Position numbers and translations under genes: made by a program. This document shows positions 53,850 through 62,616 of a DNA stretch of 64,000 nt, piece by piece (positions within the stretch are counted from its first letter, which is position 1; each line of letters begins with the position of its first letter). The DNA comes from CAJBVG01 sp943371425 (GTDB lineage: Bacteria > Bacteroidota > Bacteroidia > Sphingobacteriales > Sphingobacteriaceae). Location: NCBI GenBank assembly GCA_943371425.1, contig CALRUR010000001.1:248001-312000 (forward strand), read 5' to 3'. A model generated the notes under the pieces. It had not been told where the DNA came from, searched no databases, and worked only from the letters and a program-made list of their open reading frames with translations.

Positions 53850-54770
53850 ATGCAGAGAATATACAGCAGCATAGAAAAAATATTTGCTAATAATTTGAAG
53901 TTGAAAGAACGAATAATTATCGGACTTTTTGCTCTATGCGGCATACTTACCATATTAATTACCATTGGTATTGTAAGTGTATTAACTACTGACACTGTAA
54001 AGTTTTTCAACAAAGTTTCTTTGTACGAATTTTTCACAGAAACACAATGGACTCCTTTGTTCTTTGATAAACACTATGGAATTTTACCATTGTTATTAGG
54101 CACTATTGTGGTTAGTTTTATAGCGGTAGCGGTTGCTATACCAATGGGCTTAACTATTGCCATTTATTTAAGTGAATATGCCCCCAGACGAATTAGTTTG
54201 ATTTTAAAACCAATATTAGAGATACTCGCTGCCATACCAACGGTTATATATGGTTTTTTTGCATTGATATATGTAACTCCCGCATTACAACATTTATTTC
54301 CGAGCATTGGTACATTTAATGCACTGTCTGCCGGAATTGTAATGGGTATAATGATTATTCCTTATGTAACCTCTTTAAGTGAAGATGCATTAAGAACTTT
54401 GCCAAATAATTTAAGAGAATCTGCTTATGCATTAGGCTCTACTCGCTTTCAAACTACATTTAAAGTAATGTTACCTGCTGCATCCTCTGGCATCATAGTG
54501 TCTATTATATTAGCAGTATCCAGAGCATTTGGTGAAACCATGATTGTGGCTATAGCAGCTGGCCAAGAGCCTCGCTTATCTATTAATCCATTAAACTCTA
54601 TGGAAACGATTAGCACTTATATTATACAAGTAAGTATGGGCGATGTATCGCATAATACATTAGAGTATCAAAGCATTTTTGCAGCAGGAATGATGCTATT
54701 CGTTTTTACATTTTTATTAAATAACATCAGTATATGGGTGAAAAATAAATTCACAAATAAATATGAATAA
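53850..54770 (+). CDS. pstC: Phosphate ABC transporter, permease subunit PstC
   Basis: A 306-residue inner-membrane permease with about six to seven helices. PLLLGTIVVSFIAVAVAIPM and LEILAAIPTVIYGFFALIYV are typical of PstC; the EAA coupling loop is LRESAYALGSTRFQTTFKVM, which contacts PstB. It forms the phosphate channel with PstA, whose gene overlaps it by eight bases. No frameshift or missing part. Confidence 0.96.
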   Translation: MQRIYSSIEKIFANNLKLKERIIIGLFALCGILTILITIGIVSVLTTDTVKFFNKVSLYEFFTETQWTPLFFDKHYGILPLLLGTIVVSFIAVAVAIPMGLTIAIYLSEYAPRRISLILKPILEILAAIPTVIYGFFALIYVTPALQHLFPSIGTFNALSAGIVMGIMIIPYVTSLSEDALRTLPNNLRESAYALGSTRFQTTFKVMLPAASSGIIVSIILAVSRAFGETMIVAIAAGQEPRLSINPLNSMETISTYIIQVSMGDVSHNTLEYQSIFAAGMMLFVFTFLLNNISIWVKNKFTNKYE

Positions 54771-55620
54771 TAATAAGTGGAACATAGCGAAAGACAAACT
54801 GTTTGAAGTATTTGCTATTGCATGTACTCTCATTAGCTTGCTTGCGCTTGCATTATTATTATATGCCATCATTAGCAAAGGCATCCAACATATAAATTGG
54901 AAATTTATTACTTCATTACCTTCCAGAAATGTTTCTGAAACCGGTATATATACAGCCATTGCAGGTATGTTGAGTGTATTAATAATTACTATTATTATTG
55001 CGTTTCCGATAGGTGTAGGAGCTGGTATATATTTAGAAGAATTTATTGATAAAAGAAATAGGTACTCTAGGCTGTTAGAAATTAATATTATAAACTTGGC
55101 CGGAGTTCCTTCTATAATATACGGCATGGTAGGCTTAGAAATTTTTGTGCGTTTATGTTCTTTTGGAAACAGTGTTCTCTCTGGTGCCTTAACACTATCA
55201 TTATTAGTTTTACCTATCGTAATTGTGGCAACTCGTGAAGCCATAAAATCGGTGCCCACTTCTCTAAGAGAAGCCTCATTAGCAATGGGAGCAAGTAAAT
55301 GGCAAACTATAAAAAACATAATTATACCATCGGCTTACGGTGGCATTTTAACTGGAATGATTTTATCCATTTCTAGAACTATTGGAGAAACTGCGCCACT
55401 TATAGTAATTGGAACGTTGATATACGTACCATTTTTGCCCGAAAATTTAATGGATCAATACACCGTTTTACCAATACAAATATTTAATTGGATTAGTAGA
55501 CCACAACAAAGTTATATAGGCTTAGCAGCGGCAGGAATAATTATATTATTAGGAATTACATTTTTATTAAACGGACTGGCTATTATTTTAAGAAATAGGT
55601 GGTACAAAAAAATGAATTAG
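54763..55620 (+). CDS. pstA: Phosphate ABC transporter, permease subunit PstA
   Basis: A 285-residue permease with six helices. IAFPIGVGAGIYLEEFIDKR, IINLAGVPSIIYGMVGLEIF and the EAA loop LREASLAMGASKWQTIKNII define PstA; SRTIGETAPLIVIGTLIYVP is the conserved late segment. It overlaps pstC by eight bases and ends one base before pstB. Confidence 0.96.
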   Translation: MNNNKWNIAKDKLFEVFAIACTLISLLALALLLYAIISKGIQHINWKFITSLPSRNVSETGIYTAIAGMLSVLIITIIIAFPIGVGAGIYLEEFIDKRNRYSRLLEINIINLAGVPSIIYGMVGLEIFVRLCSFGNSVLSGALTLSLLVLPIVIVATREAIKSVPTSLREASLAMGASKWQTIKNIIIPSAYGGILTGMILSISRTIGETAPLIVIGTLIYVPFLPENLMDQYTVLPIQIFNWISRPQQSYIGLAAAGIIILLGITFLLNGLAIILRNRWYKKMN

Positions 55621-55621
55621 C

Positions 55622-56374
55622 ATGAACAAAATAGAAACAAAAGGGCTAAATGCATTTTATAGCAAAACTCAAGTTTTAAAAGACATCAACATTAGTATAA
55701 AAGCAAATACGGTTACTTCATTTATAGGGCCTAGTGGTTGTGGTAAGTCTACCTTATTAAGGTGTTTTAATAGAATGAATGACATTGTGCAAAGCTTCCA
55801 TATGAACGGCTCTATTTATATTGATAATAAAGATATATACAGGGAAAAAATTGACATTACTGCACATAGAAAAAAAGTGGGGATGGTTTTTCAAAAAGCA
55901 AATCCTTTCCCCATGTCTATTTATGAAAATGTTGCTTATGGCTTACGTGTAAATAATATCAAACATCAGAAGTTTTTAGATGAAAGTGTTGAGCGTTCGT
56001 TAAAAATGTCGGCATTGTGGGACGAAGTAAAAGATATTTTAAACAAACCAGCGATGCAATTATCGGTTGGGCAACAACAACGTTTATGTATTGCGAGAGC
56101 GCTGGCTGTAGAGCCTTCTATTATATTGATGGATGAACCAGCTTCTGCCTTAGATCCAATATCCACTGCCAAAATTGAGGAGCTTATTTATGATTTAAAA
56201 AAGAAGTATACTCTTTTGGTAGTAACGCATAATATGCAACAAGCTGCAAGAATTAGCGACAATACTGCTTTTATCTATTTAGGAGAACTAATAGAATACG
56301 GAGATACTAAGAAAATATTTACTGCACCAGATTCAGAGCAAACAGAAAATTATATTACAGGAAGATTTGGTTGA
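55622..56374 (+). CDS. pstB: Phosphate ABC transporter, ATP-binding subunit
   Basis: A 250-residue ATPase. Walker A GPSGCGKSTLLRCFNRMND is diagnostic for PstB; KVGMVFQKANPFPMSIYENV is the Q-loop, LSVGQQQRLCIARAL the signature, and IILMDEPASALDPIST Walker B. The end IEYGDTKKIFTAPDSEQTEN is also family-typical. It powers phosphate uptake through PstCA and may signal to the PhoR-type sensor through PhoU. Confidence 0.97.
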   Translation: MNKIETKGLNAFYSKTQVLKDINISIKANTVTSFIGPSGCGKSTLLRCFNRMNDIVQSFHMNGSIYIDNKDIYREKIDITAHRKKVGMVFQKANPFPMSIYENVAYGLRVNNIKHQKFLDESVERSLKMSALWDEVKDILNKPAMQLSVGQQQRLCIARALAVEPSIILMDEPASALDPISTAKIEELIYDLKKKYTLLVVTHNMQQAARISDNTAFIYLGELIEYGDTKKIFTAPDSEQTENYITGRFG

Positions 56375-56391
56375 TCATAAAAACAGGGAAC

Positions 56392-57069
56392 ATGAATCAT
56401 TTACATAGTGAGTTAAAAAAATTAAAAGAAGAATTAATTGAGATGGCGGAATTAATACGCACTCAATTAGAAAAAAGCTGTAAATCATTATTAAAACACG
56501 ATAAAAATTTAGCGAAAGAAGTGTTATTTAATGAGAAAAGAGTGAATGCTTTTGAACTAAAAATTGATAAAGATTGTGAAAATATATTTGCACTGTATAC
56601 TCCTGTTGCAAATGATTTGCGTTTTGTATTTGCTACCTTAAAAAGCAATTCGAATTTAGAGCGCATGGGTGATAATGCCGAAGGCATTGCTCAATTTGTG
56701 GTCGATTTAGAAAATGAATTTGAAAAAGAACTTATTGAAGAACTGCAAATAAAGGAAATGGGAAATATCTGTTTGCATATGCTAGATAATATAATAAGTG
56801 CATATAAAAATGATGATACTGAAAGTGCTAGGCTTTTATTTGAAAAGGATCAAGAGTTGAATGAATTAAACAATCTTGCGAGTGATATTATAGCAAAACA
56901 CATTATTTCTAGCCCCCAAAATATTCATAATTTATTGCGATTGCTCATCTTAATAAGAAAAATAGAACGTACTGGCGATTTAGTAAAAAGTATGGCAGAA
57001 GAAATAATTTTTTATGTAGAGGCAAAGGTAATACGACATGGAAAAAATACATTAAACGACCTTAGTTAA
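56392..57069 (+). CDS. phoU: Phosphate signalling regulator PhoU
   Basis: A 225-residue all-helical protein made of two similar three-helix PhoU repeats. The metal-binding acidic motif appears in FVFATLKSNSNLERMGDNAE (first repeat) and LILIRKIERTGDLVKSMAEE (second). It links Pst transport to the Pho two-component system. I start at the ATG at 56392 (MNHLHSELKK), preceded by AGGGAAC; a TTG at 56371 overlapping the pstB stop as TTGA is the alternative and would add seven residues. The stop overlaps the convergent gene by eight bases. Confidence 0.93.
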   Translation: MNHLHSELKKLKEELIEMAELIRTQLEKSCKSLLKHDKNLAKEVLFNEKRVNAFELKIDKDCENIFALYTPVANDLRFVFATLKSNSNLERMGDNAEGIAQFVVDLENEFEKELIEELQIKEMGNICLHMLDNIISAYKNDDTESARLLFEKDQELNELNNLASDIIAKHIISSPQNIHNLLRLLILIRKIERTGDLVKSMAEEIIFYVEAKVIRHGKNTLNDLS

Positions 57070-57078
57070 GTCGTTTAA
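57052..57078. terminator. Bidirectional hairpin across the convergent phoU/unknown-gene stops
   Basis: TTAAACGAC (57052-57060) and GTCGTTTAA (57070-57078) form a perfect 9-bp stem with a 9-base loop, embracing the stop codons of both genes. Neither side has a strong T tract, so it may be a weak terminator. Confidence 0.55.
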
Positions 57079-57637
57079 CTAATAGTTCTTCTACCTTCTT
57101 ATAAAATTGTAGTGGCTTTAAATTTCTCCAATTTAGTTCATCTAGTTCTCCACCAAAAGAAATGTAATAATCAATATTACTTCTTTTAAACTCGTCGATT
57201 ACATGTTCTCTAAAATTAATACCTGCAATCCAACCGTCTTCAATATCTTGGAACCACTCTTCGTAATAACAATCGTCTGAGCTATGAAAATTTAACACGT
57301 TCTCTCCTATTAAAATAAATTTTGTGATGCCTTCTAAGGTCATCACTTCAATTATTTCTCGTTTGAGGTACATGATGTCGTTCGTTATGCAATCATTCCA
57401 TTCGCCAATAAATTCAATAATGGCATAACTTCTATCATAATCAACATAAATAATTTTTAAATACATGGTTGGCGAACCAAAAAAATCCCATTGTGGGTGT
57501 ATGTAAAAATTATAGATGGTGTCTGAAAATTCAAATTCAGAATACTCTTTTCCATAGAAGGGAGAGCGTTCATCTTCTGAAGCTATATAATCATCGCGCC
57601 ATTTATAAAAAGGTTCAATCTCGTGCATAGTTTTCAA
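57062..57637 (-). CDS. Conserved-looking protein of unknown function
   Basis: A 191-residue soluble, acidic and aromatic-rich protein with no signal peptide or membrane helix. I do not recognise a family. Notable segments are FYKWRDDYIASEDERSPFYG at the N-terminus, NFYIHPQWDFFGSPTMYLKI, GITKFILIGENVLNFHSSDD, and DYYISFGGELDELNWRNLKP near the end; the alternating hydrophobic strands and helices suggest an alpha/beta fold. It starts inside the last codons of murQ (overlap 23 bases; 14 if a second ATG at 57628 is used), so it is co-translated with murQ and the BadF-type kinase, and a role linked to cell-wall sugar recovery is only a guess. Confidence 0.8.
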   Translation of the reverse strand: MKTMHEIEPFYKWRDDYIASEDERSPFYGKEYSEFEFSDTIYNFYIHPQWDFFGSPTMYLKIIYVDYDRSYAIIEFIGEWNDCITNDIMYLKREIIEVMTLEGITKFILIGENVLNFHSSDDCYYEEWFQDIEDGWIAGINFREHVIDEFKRSNIDYYISFGGELDELNWRNLKPLQFYKKVEELLVKRLN

Positions 57638-58424
57638 TTGCAGCTCTTACACTGCCATATTTTGTTAATAAATTTGAAGCAATTTCTTCTTCAACTTTTA
57701 ATTCATCCATTATCATTTTAACACCACGATCTATTAATTTGTTGTTAGATAATTGCATATCTACCATTTTATTTCCTTTTACTCTACCTAACTTAATCAT
57801 GGTAGCAGTACTGATCATGTTCAACACTAATTTTTGTGCAGTACCTGATTTCATTCGAGTGCTGCCGGTTACAAACTCTGGCCCAACAATAACTTCTATC
57901 GGAAAATCTGCTGTTGCTGCTATTAAACTTCCGCTATTGCATACAATTGCACCTGTAAGTAACCCATGTTCTTTAGCCTTGCTTAAACCACCAATTACAT
58001 AAGGTGTAGAACCAGATGCTGCAATACCAATAACTGTATCTAACGAGGTAGGCTTGTATTCCGACAAGTCCACCCATGCTTGTGCATTATCATCTTCGGC
58101 GAATTCTACTGCTTTTCTAATAGCAACGTCTCCACCTGCAATTAATCCAATAACTAATCCGTGTGGTACTCCAAAGGTTGGTGGACATTCAGAAGCATCC
58201 ACAATTCCAAGTCGCCCGCTAGTTCCTGCACCAATGTAAAATAATCGTCCGCCTTGTTGCATGTTCGCCGCAATTTTGTCGACTAGTTTCTCGATCAATG
58301 GAATTACTTTTTCTACTGCGAGTGGAACAGTTTTATCTTCCGTATTAATATTTGTTAAAAGTTCGAGCGTACTCATCTTTTCTAAATTTGAGTAATACGA
58401 ACTTTTTTCTGTTGTTTTTTCCAT
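57615..58424 (-). CDS. murQ: N-acetylmuramic acid 6-phosphate etherase
   Basis: A 269-residue SIS-domain enzyme that removes lactate from MurNAc-6-phosphate to give GlcNAc-6-phosphate in cell-wall recycling. FYIGAGTSGRLGIVDASECP (about residues 62-81) is the signature with the catalytic glutamate; the second acidic residue lies in the region of RKAVEFAEDD. FVTGSTRMKSGTAQKLVLNM is also conserved. Intact and somewhat shorter than E. coli MurQ (298). It shares one base with the kinase gene upstream. Confidence 0.96.
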   Translation of the reverse strand: MEKTTEKSSYYSNLEKMSTLELLTNINTEDKTVPLAVEKVIPLIEKLVDKIAANMQQGGRLFYIGAGTSGRLGIVDASECPPTFGVPHGLVIGLIAGGDVAIRKAVEFAEDDNAQAWVDLSEYKPTSLDTVIGIAASGSTPYVIGGLSKAKEHGLLTGAIVCNSGSLIAATADFPIEVIVGPEFVTGSTRMKSGTAQKLVLNMISTATMIKLGRVKGNKMVDMQLSNNKLIDRGVKMIMDELKVEEEIASNLLTKYGSVRAAIENYARD

Positions 58425-59257
58425 TATGAATGATATTGAATTAATCCGTTGATTGGAATTTGTTCTACCGTTCCCAATTCATATCCGTATTGCAAAATTA
58501 CGTCTTTCCATTCATCTCTAAAATAAAAAGCGATAGAACCCGTACAATGTATTGTATTGCTGATGTTTTTATTATAAGGCACAATTTGCTTCTCCATAAA
58601 ATCAGTAAAACATTTTTTTAATAATTGTTGAACATACCCATGCGATTTATGTTTGCCTAACCAAGTGGTAAAAGAAGCCAAGAAAGCATTTGCGGCAGGT
58701 TCTTTGTAAATTTTTGTTAAGTAATAATCTATTTGAAGAGGGAACTTTTCAAAAAAATCTTTTTTCAGTTCAGCTGGCGTTATGTTATACCAAATATCGG
58801 AGAGTACTTGTTTCCCTATATAAGCACCAGAACCTTCGTCGCCAATTACATACCCTAGCGAGGGTGTGTTTGCAATAATTTGTTCGCCATTGTACAAACA
58901 AGAATTTGAGCCCGTGCCTAATATTACCGCAATGCCTTCTTTATGTTGGCATAAGGACCTGGCTACTGCGAGTAAATCATGTTGAACATCGATGTGTGCA
59001 ACAGGATTTATTTGGACCAAAGCATCATAAACAATTTTATTATTATTGGGTGTGGAACAACCTGCACCGTAATAAAAGATGGAATCAGGAATGTGTAACA
59101 AATTAGGTATAATTTCTAACCGAATAAGGTTCATAATATATTCAGGAGAACTTACATATGGGTTAATACCAAGAGTTTGAATCTCTTGCAGGCATACTCC
59201 CTTGTTTACTAAACACCAAAGTGTTTTGGTACTACCACTGTCTACGATTAATTGCAT
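58424..59257 (-). CDS. BadF/BadG-type amino-sugar kinase
   Basis: A 277-residue ASKHA-fold kinase. The phosphate loops are VDSGSTKTLWCLVNKG at the N-terminus and AVILGTGSNSCLYNGE (about 112-127); YVIGDEGSGAYIGKQVLSD is the glycine-rich segment of the BadF/N-acetylglucosamine kinase group. Standing before murQ, it may phosphorylate N-acetylmuramic acid or N-acetylglucosamine released from the wall, as MurK-type enzymes do; the substrate is inferred from context. First gene of the operon with murQ; TGCCTTTG at 59293-59300 on the minus strand may be its -7 element. Confidence 0.88.
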   Translation of the reverse strand: MQLIVDSGSTKTLWCLVNKGVCLQEIQTLGINPYVSSPEYIMNLIRLEIIPNLLHIPDSIFYYGAGCSTPNNNKIVYDALVQINPVAHIDVQHDLLAVARSLCQHKEGIAVILGTGSNSCLYNGEQIIANTPSLGYVIGDEGSGAYIGKQVLSDIWYNITPAELKKDFFEKFPLQIDYYLTKIYKEPAANAFLASFTTWLGKHKSHGYVQQLLKKCFTDFMEKQIVPYNKNISNTIHCTGSIAFYFRDEWKDVILQYGYELGTVEQIPINGLIQYHS

Positions 59258-59331
59258 TTTGGAATGAAATTAAATTAATATCTTCGTTATTACAAAGGCA
59301 AACGATTCGCCTTATTAATTGTATTTATTGC
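59258..59331 (+). promoter_or_regulatory. Divergent promoter region between sugar kinase and S41 protease genes
   Basis: For the protease, TTTTG (59257-59261) is followed after 17 bases by TATCTTCG (59279-59286), one mismatch from TAnnTTTG. On the other strand TGCCTTTG (59293-59300) also has one mismatch. No operator was recognised. Confidence 0.4.
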
Positions 59332-60930
59332 ATGCAAAATAAGAAAACTTCTCCGATAGCATTATCCATACAGTTTACAGTTATATTAATTTTAGGGATG
59401 TACATGGGTTACCGATTTAAGGAAGAAATTGGTAGTATAGGATTAAAATCGCGTACGAGTAGTACAGAGCAAATTATGCGATTAATAGAGAAAAGATATG
59501 TTGATAGTGTTGATATTAAAACACTTGAACAAGAAACTATAGAAGAGTTGTTGTCTAAACTCGACCCACATTCTGTATACATTACAGCAGAAGATTACTC
59601 AAAATCAAACGAAATATTAGAAGGGAATTTTGAAGGAATTGGGGTGGAATTTTATTTATTAAACGATACTATTTATGTGGTGTCTGCTATTGCCGGCGGT
59701 CCGAGTGAGCAATTGGGCATACGAGCTGGCGATAAAATAATTAAGGTTGATGGGAAAATAGTGGCTGGTAAAAAAATTACGAATGCTGATGTAGGGAGTT
59801 ATTTGCGTGGCGAAAAGGGATCGAAAGTGAAAGTGAGTATTAAGCGCAATAACAATAAACAGTTAATTGATTATGTAATAACCAGGGGAACTATTCCATT
59901 AAACAGCGTGGATGTTTCGTACATGGCTAGTAAAGAAATTGGGTATATAAAAGTAAGTTCATTTGGAAGTACAACCTATGATGAATTTTTTGAAGCCTTG
60001 AAAAATTTAAAAAAAGAAGGCTTAAAGAGCTTGATTTTAGATTTGAGGGGAAATACAGGCGGATATTTGAATACTGCTATTATGATTGCGGACGAATTAC
60101 TGGAAGACAACAAGTTAATTGTGTATACGGAAGGCAAGGCTTCACCTAAGAAAGAGGAGTATGCAACTTCTGCAGGTAATTTTGAGCAAGGTAAATTAAT
60201 TGTTTTAGTAGATGAGGGTTCGGCATCGGCGAGTGAAATTGTGGCAGGTGCAGTGCAAGACTGGGATCGAGGAATTATAGTAGGCAGAAGAAGTTTCGGG
60301 AAAGGATTGGTACAAGAGCAAGCTACCTTGGCAGATGGGGCTCGTTTAAGGCTCACCATAGCACGATACTACACTCCAACCGGACGATGTATACAAAAAC
60401 CCTATAACATGGGTAAAGAGGCGTATTTGAGCGATGTGCAAAACAGGTATGTACATGGTGAACTTGGAAATGCCGACAGTGTGCTAACGAAAGGAGATAA
60501 AGCATATAAAACTCCTGCTGGTAAAATTGTATATGGAGGAGGCGGTATTTACCCAGATGTGTATATTCCTATTGATACAAGCGATTATTCATTGTTTTAT
60601 TCGAGATTAATTTCTGAAGGGGTTTTATCAGAATATATTTATACCTGGACCGACAAACACAAGGAACCGCTGAAAGCGATAAAAAACTTGGATCGATTTA
60701 TGACTGACTTTAAAGTTGAAAATTCAATGTTTGATGAATTAATTTCAATCGCTAATAAAAAGGGCATCACTTCTAGTTCGAATGATTTAAAAAGATCTTC
60801 AAAATCTATTAAAATTCATATTAAAGCATTAATTGCACGCCAATACTTTGGCAATGTAGGTTATTATAGGGTTCAACAAGAGCTGGATAATGGCTTGGTA
60901 AAGTCGATCGACTTATTAAAAGCAAACTAG
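59332..60930 (+). CDS. S41-family carboxy-terminal processing protease
   Basis: A 532-residue exported serine protease of the CtpA/Prc type. One N-terminal hydrophobic helix (IALSIQFTVILILGMYMGYR) anchors it. A PDZ domain lies at about residues 85-175 (VSAIAGGPSEQLGIRAGDKI). The protease core has LRGNTGGYLNTAIMIADELL, the catalytic serine in DEGSASASEIVAGAVQDWD and the lysine in RRSFGKGLVQEQ, both intact. A C-terminal domain of about 150 residues follows. The start at 59332 (MQNKKTS) is chosen because the longer frame overlaps the kinase gene and has no signal-like start. It trims or degrades periplasmic proteins. Confidence 0.95.
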   Translation: MQNKKTSPIALSIQFTVILILGMYMGYRFKEEIGSIGLKSRTSSTEQIMRLIEKRYVDSVDIKTLEQETIEELLSKLDPHSVYITAEDYSKSNEILEGNFEGIGVEFYLLNDTIYVVSAIAGGPSEQLGIRAGDKIIKVDGKIVAGKKITNADVGSYLRGEKGSKVKVSIKRNNNKQLIDYVITRGTIPLNSVDVSYMASKEIGYIKVSSFGSTTYDEFFEALKNLKKEGLKSLILDLRGNTGGYLNTAIMIADELLEDNKLIVYTEGKASPKKEEYATSAGNFEQGKLIVLVDEGSASASEIVAGAVQDWDRGIIVGRRSFGKGLVQEQATLADGARLRLTIARYYTPTGRCIQKPYNMGKEAYLSDVQNRYVHGELGNADSVLTKGDKAYKTPAGKIVYGGGGIYPDVYIPIDTSDYSLFYSRLISEGVLSEYIYTWTDKHKEPLKAIKNLDRFMTDFKVENSMFDELISIANKKGITSSSNDLKRSSKSIKIHIKALIARQYFGNVGYYRVQQELDNGLVKSIDLLKAN

Positions 60931-60953
60931 GTAGAAATTTTAGGGCAAAAAAA

Positions 60954-60977
60954 AAAGCCTCACAATTAGGAGGCTTT
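60954..60977 (-). terminator. Rho-independent terminator of the small lipoprotein gene
   Basis: AAAGCCTC (60954-60961) and GAGGCTTT (60970-60977) form an 8-bp stem with an 8-base loop. On the minus strand it is followed by a run of T residues. It lies between the convergent protease and lipoprotein genes and may serve both. Confidence 0.88.
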
Positions 60978-60996
60978 AATTTCTTTTGAGTAAAGA

Positions 60997-61206
60997 TTAC
61001 TGAGCAACTTCTGTAGTAGCTGTAGTATCTACAACAACTGAAGAATCAGCAGCCATAGAAGCAGCGTTTGAAATTGAATCAGCTTGAGCAGCAGCAATTG
61101 AATCAGCCATAGCTTTTTCTTTAGCAGCTTTTTGCTCAGCACTTTCTCCACATGCAACGAATCCAAAGATACCTGCAGTTAACAATAAAACTAATACTTT
61201 TTTCAT
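60997..61206 (-). CDS. Small alanine-rich lipoprotein
   Basis: A 69-residue exported lipoprotein: signal VLVLLLTAGIFGFVAC with the lipidated cysteine at residue 19, then an Ala/Ser/Asp/Lys-rich tail (KAAKEKAMADSIAAAQADSI). The tail should form one amphipathic or disordered helix and ends with a Thr/Val/Ala stretch. Such small lipoproteins are frequent and highly expressed in Bacteroidota; no function is known. It has a full-consensus -7 element and a strong terminator, consistent with an abundant single-gene transcript. Confidence 0.85.
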   Translation of the reverse strand: MKKVLVLLLTAGIFGFVACGESAEQKAAKEKAMADSIAAAQADSISNAASMAADSSVVVDTTATTEVAQ

Positions 61207-61233
61207 TTTTGGTTATAAGATTTTAAAACGCAG

Positions 61234-61241
61234 CAAAGGTA
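61234..61241 (-). promoter_or_regulatory. -7 element of the small lipoprotein gene
   Basis: The minus strand reads TACCTTTG, a full TAnnTTTG match, with TTTTG 17 bases upstream as a possible -33. The transcript leader would be about 25 bases. Confidence 0.55.
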
Positions 61242-61263
61242 AAATAAAAAAATCAATTCAAAA

Positions 61264-61284
61264 GAAATATTTTATAAATATTTC
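61264..61284 (-). terminator. AT-rich hairpin downstream of der
   Basis: GAAATATTT (61264-61272) and AAATATTTC (61276-61284) form a perfect 9-bp stem with a 3-base loop, followed on the minus strand by TTTT. It lies ten bases past the der stop. AT-rich stems are weak, so efficiency is uncertain. Confidence 0.55.
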
Positions 61285-61293
61285 AAAGTGTAA

Positions 61294-62595
61294 CTATTTC
61301 TGCCTCAAATAAATGCTAATTGGCACCCCTGAAAAGTCGAAATTTTCTCTTAACTTATTCTCTAAGAAGCGTTTATAAGGCTCCTTCACATATTGTGGTA
61401 AATTACAGAAAAAAGCAAAGGCTGGCGACTTTCCAGGCAACTGAGTCACGTATTTTATCTTTACATACTTCCCTTTTAAACTTGGAGGAGGAGTTGCTTG
61501 AATAATTTCGAGCATCACATCGTTCAATTTAGAAGTAGGAATATGTTTCGTTTTGTTGATATAAACTTCGTTAGCCGTTTCAATTGCTTTAAAAACTCTT
61601 TGTTTGGTTAATGCCGAAGTGAAAATAATAGGAACATCCACAAATGGAGCCATTTTTTCTTTTATACGGTCTTCGAAAGCTTTACTGGTTTTGTGGTCTT
61701 TTTCTACCAAATCCCACTTATTTACGAGCACCACTACGCCTTTATGGTTTTTCTCAATAAGGTTAAATATGTTGATGTCTTGAGATTCCATGCCTTCGGT
61801 AGCATCTACCATCAGTATACAAACATCTGCTTTTTCTAAAGCCTTAATGGTTCGCATTACGGAGTAGAACTCAATATTTTCGTTTACTTTGGTTTTTTTA
61901 CGCAGTCCGGCAGTATCAATTAACATAAAATGATGGCCGAATTGGTTGTATTCAATTTCGATAGAATCCCGGGTTGTTCCTGCAATAGGAGTTACAATAT
62001 TCCTATCGCGACCAAGCAATGCGTTAATAATTGACGATTTACCCACATTTGGGCGCCCTAGGAAGGCATAAGTAGGCAAAGTAGAGGGTTCTTCGAATTC
62101 ATCCTCGAAATGCTTTACAACATCGTCTAAGAGCTCGCCAGTACCACTGCCTGTAATTGATGATATGCAATACAATTCTCCTAATCCGAACGAATAGAAA
62201 ACTGATGCTTCTGAAATAAGATTATTGTTATCCACTTTATTGGCCACTACAAATACTGGCTTTTTAGAACGGCGCAACATGGTTGCTATTTCATCGTCAA
62301 GATCGGTGATGCCGGTTTTAACATCAACCATAAAAATAATTACACTTGCTTCTTCAATGGCAATTATTACTTGTTCACGGATAGCTGCTTCAAATTGGTC
62401 TTCAGAATTAGCTACGTATCCACCTGTATCGATAATGGTGAATTTCTTACCAATCCACTCAGCAGTTTCATAATGTCTATCGCGGGTTACTCCACTAAAA
62501 TCGTCGACTATTGCCTTACGGCTTTCAGATAGTCTGTTAAAGAGGGTCGATTTCCCTACGTTTGGTCGCCCTACAATGGCTACTATATTACTCAT
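61294..62595 (-). CDS. der: Ribosome biogenesis GTPase Der (EngA)
   Basis: A 433-residue protein with two tandem GTPase domains and a C-terminal KH-like domain, needed for 50S subunit assembly. First domain: VGRPNVGKSTLFNRL (G1), IDTGGYV (G3), VANKVD (G4). Second domain: LGRPNVGKSSIINALLG, LIDTAGLRKKTKV, LVNKWDLVEK. The end KLRENFDFSGVPISIYLRQK is family-typical. It lies 21 bases downstream of era on the same strand, and both could share a transcript. Ordinary housekeeping gene. Confidence 0.98.
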   Translation of the reverse strand: MSNIVAIVGRPNVGKSTLFNRLSESRKAIVDDFSGVTRDRHYETAEWIGKKFTIIDTGGYVANSEDQFEAAIREQVIIAIEEASVIIFMVDVKTGITDLDDEIATMLRRSKKPVFVVANKVDNNNLISEASVFYSFGLGELYCISSITGSGTGELLDDVVKHFEDEFEEPSTLPTYAFLGRPNVGKSSIINALLGRDRNIVTPIAGTTRDSIEIEYNQFGHHFMLIDTAGLRKKTKVNENIEFYSVMRTIKALEKADVCILMVDATEGMESQDINIFNLIEKNHKGVVVLVNKWDLVEKDHKTSKAFEDRIKEKMAPFVDVPIIFTSALTKQRVFKAIETANEVYINKTKHIPTSKLNDVMLEIIQATPPPSLKGKYVKIKYVTQLPGKSPAFAFFCNLPQYVKEPYKRFLENKLRENFDFSGVPISIYLRQK

Positions 62596-62616
62596 AATTT
62601 CTTCTTAAACGGGTTA

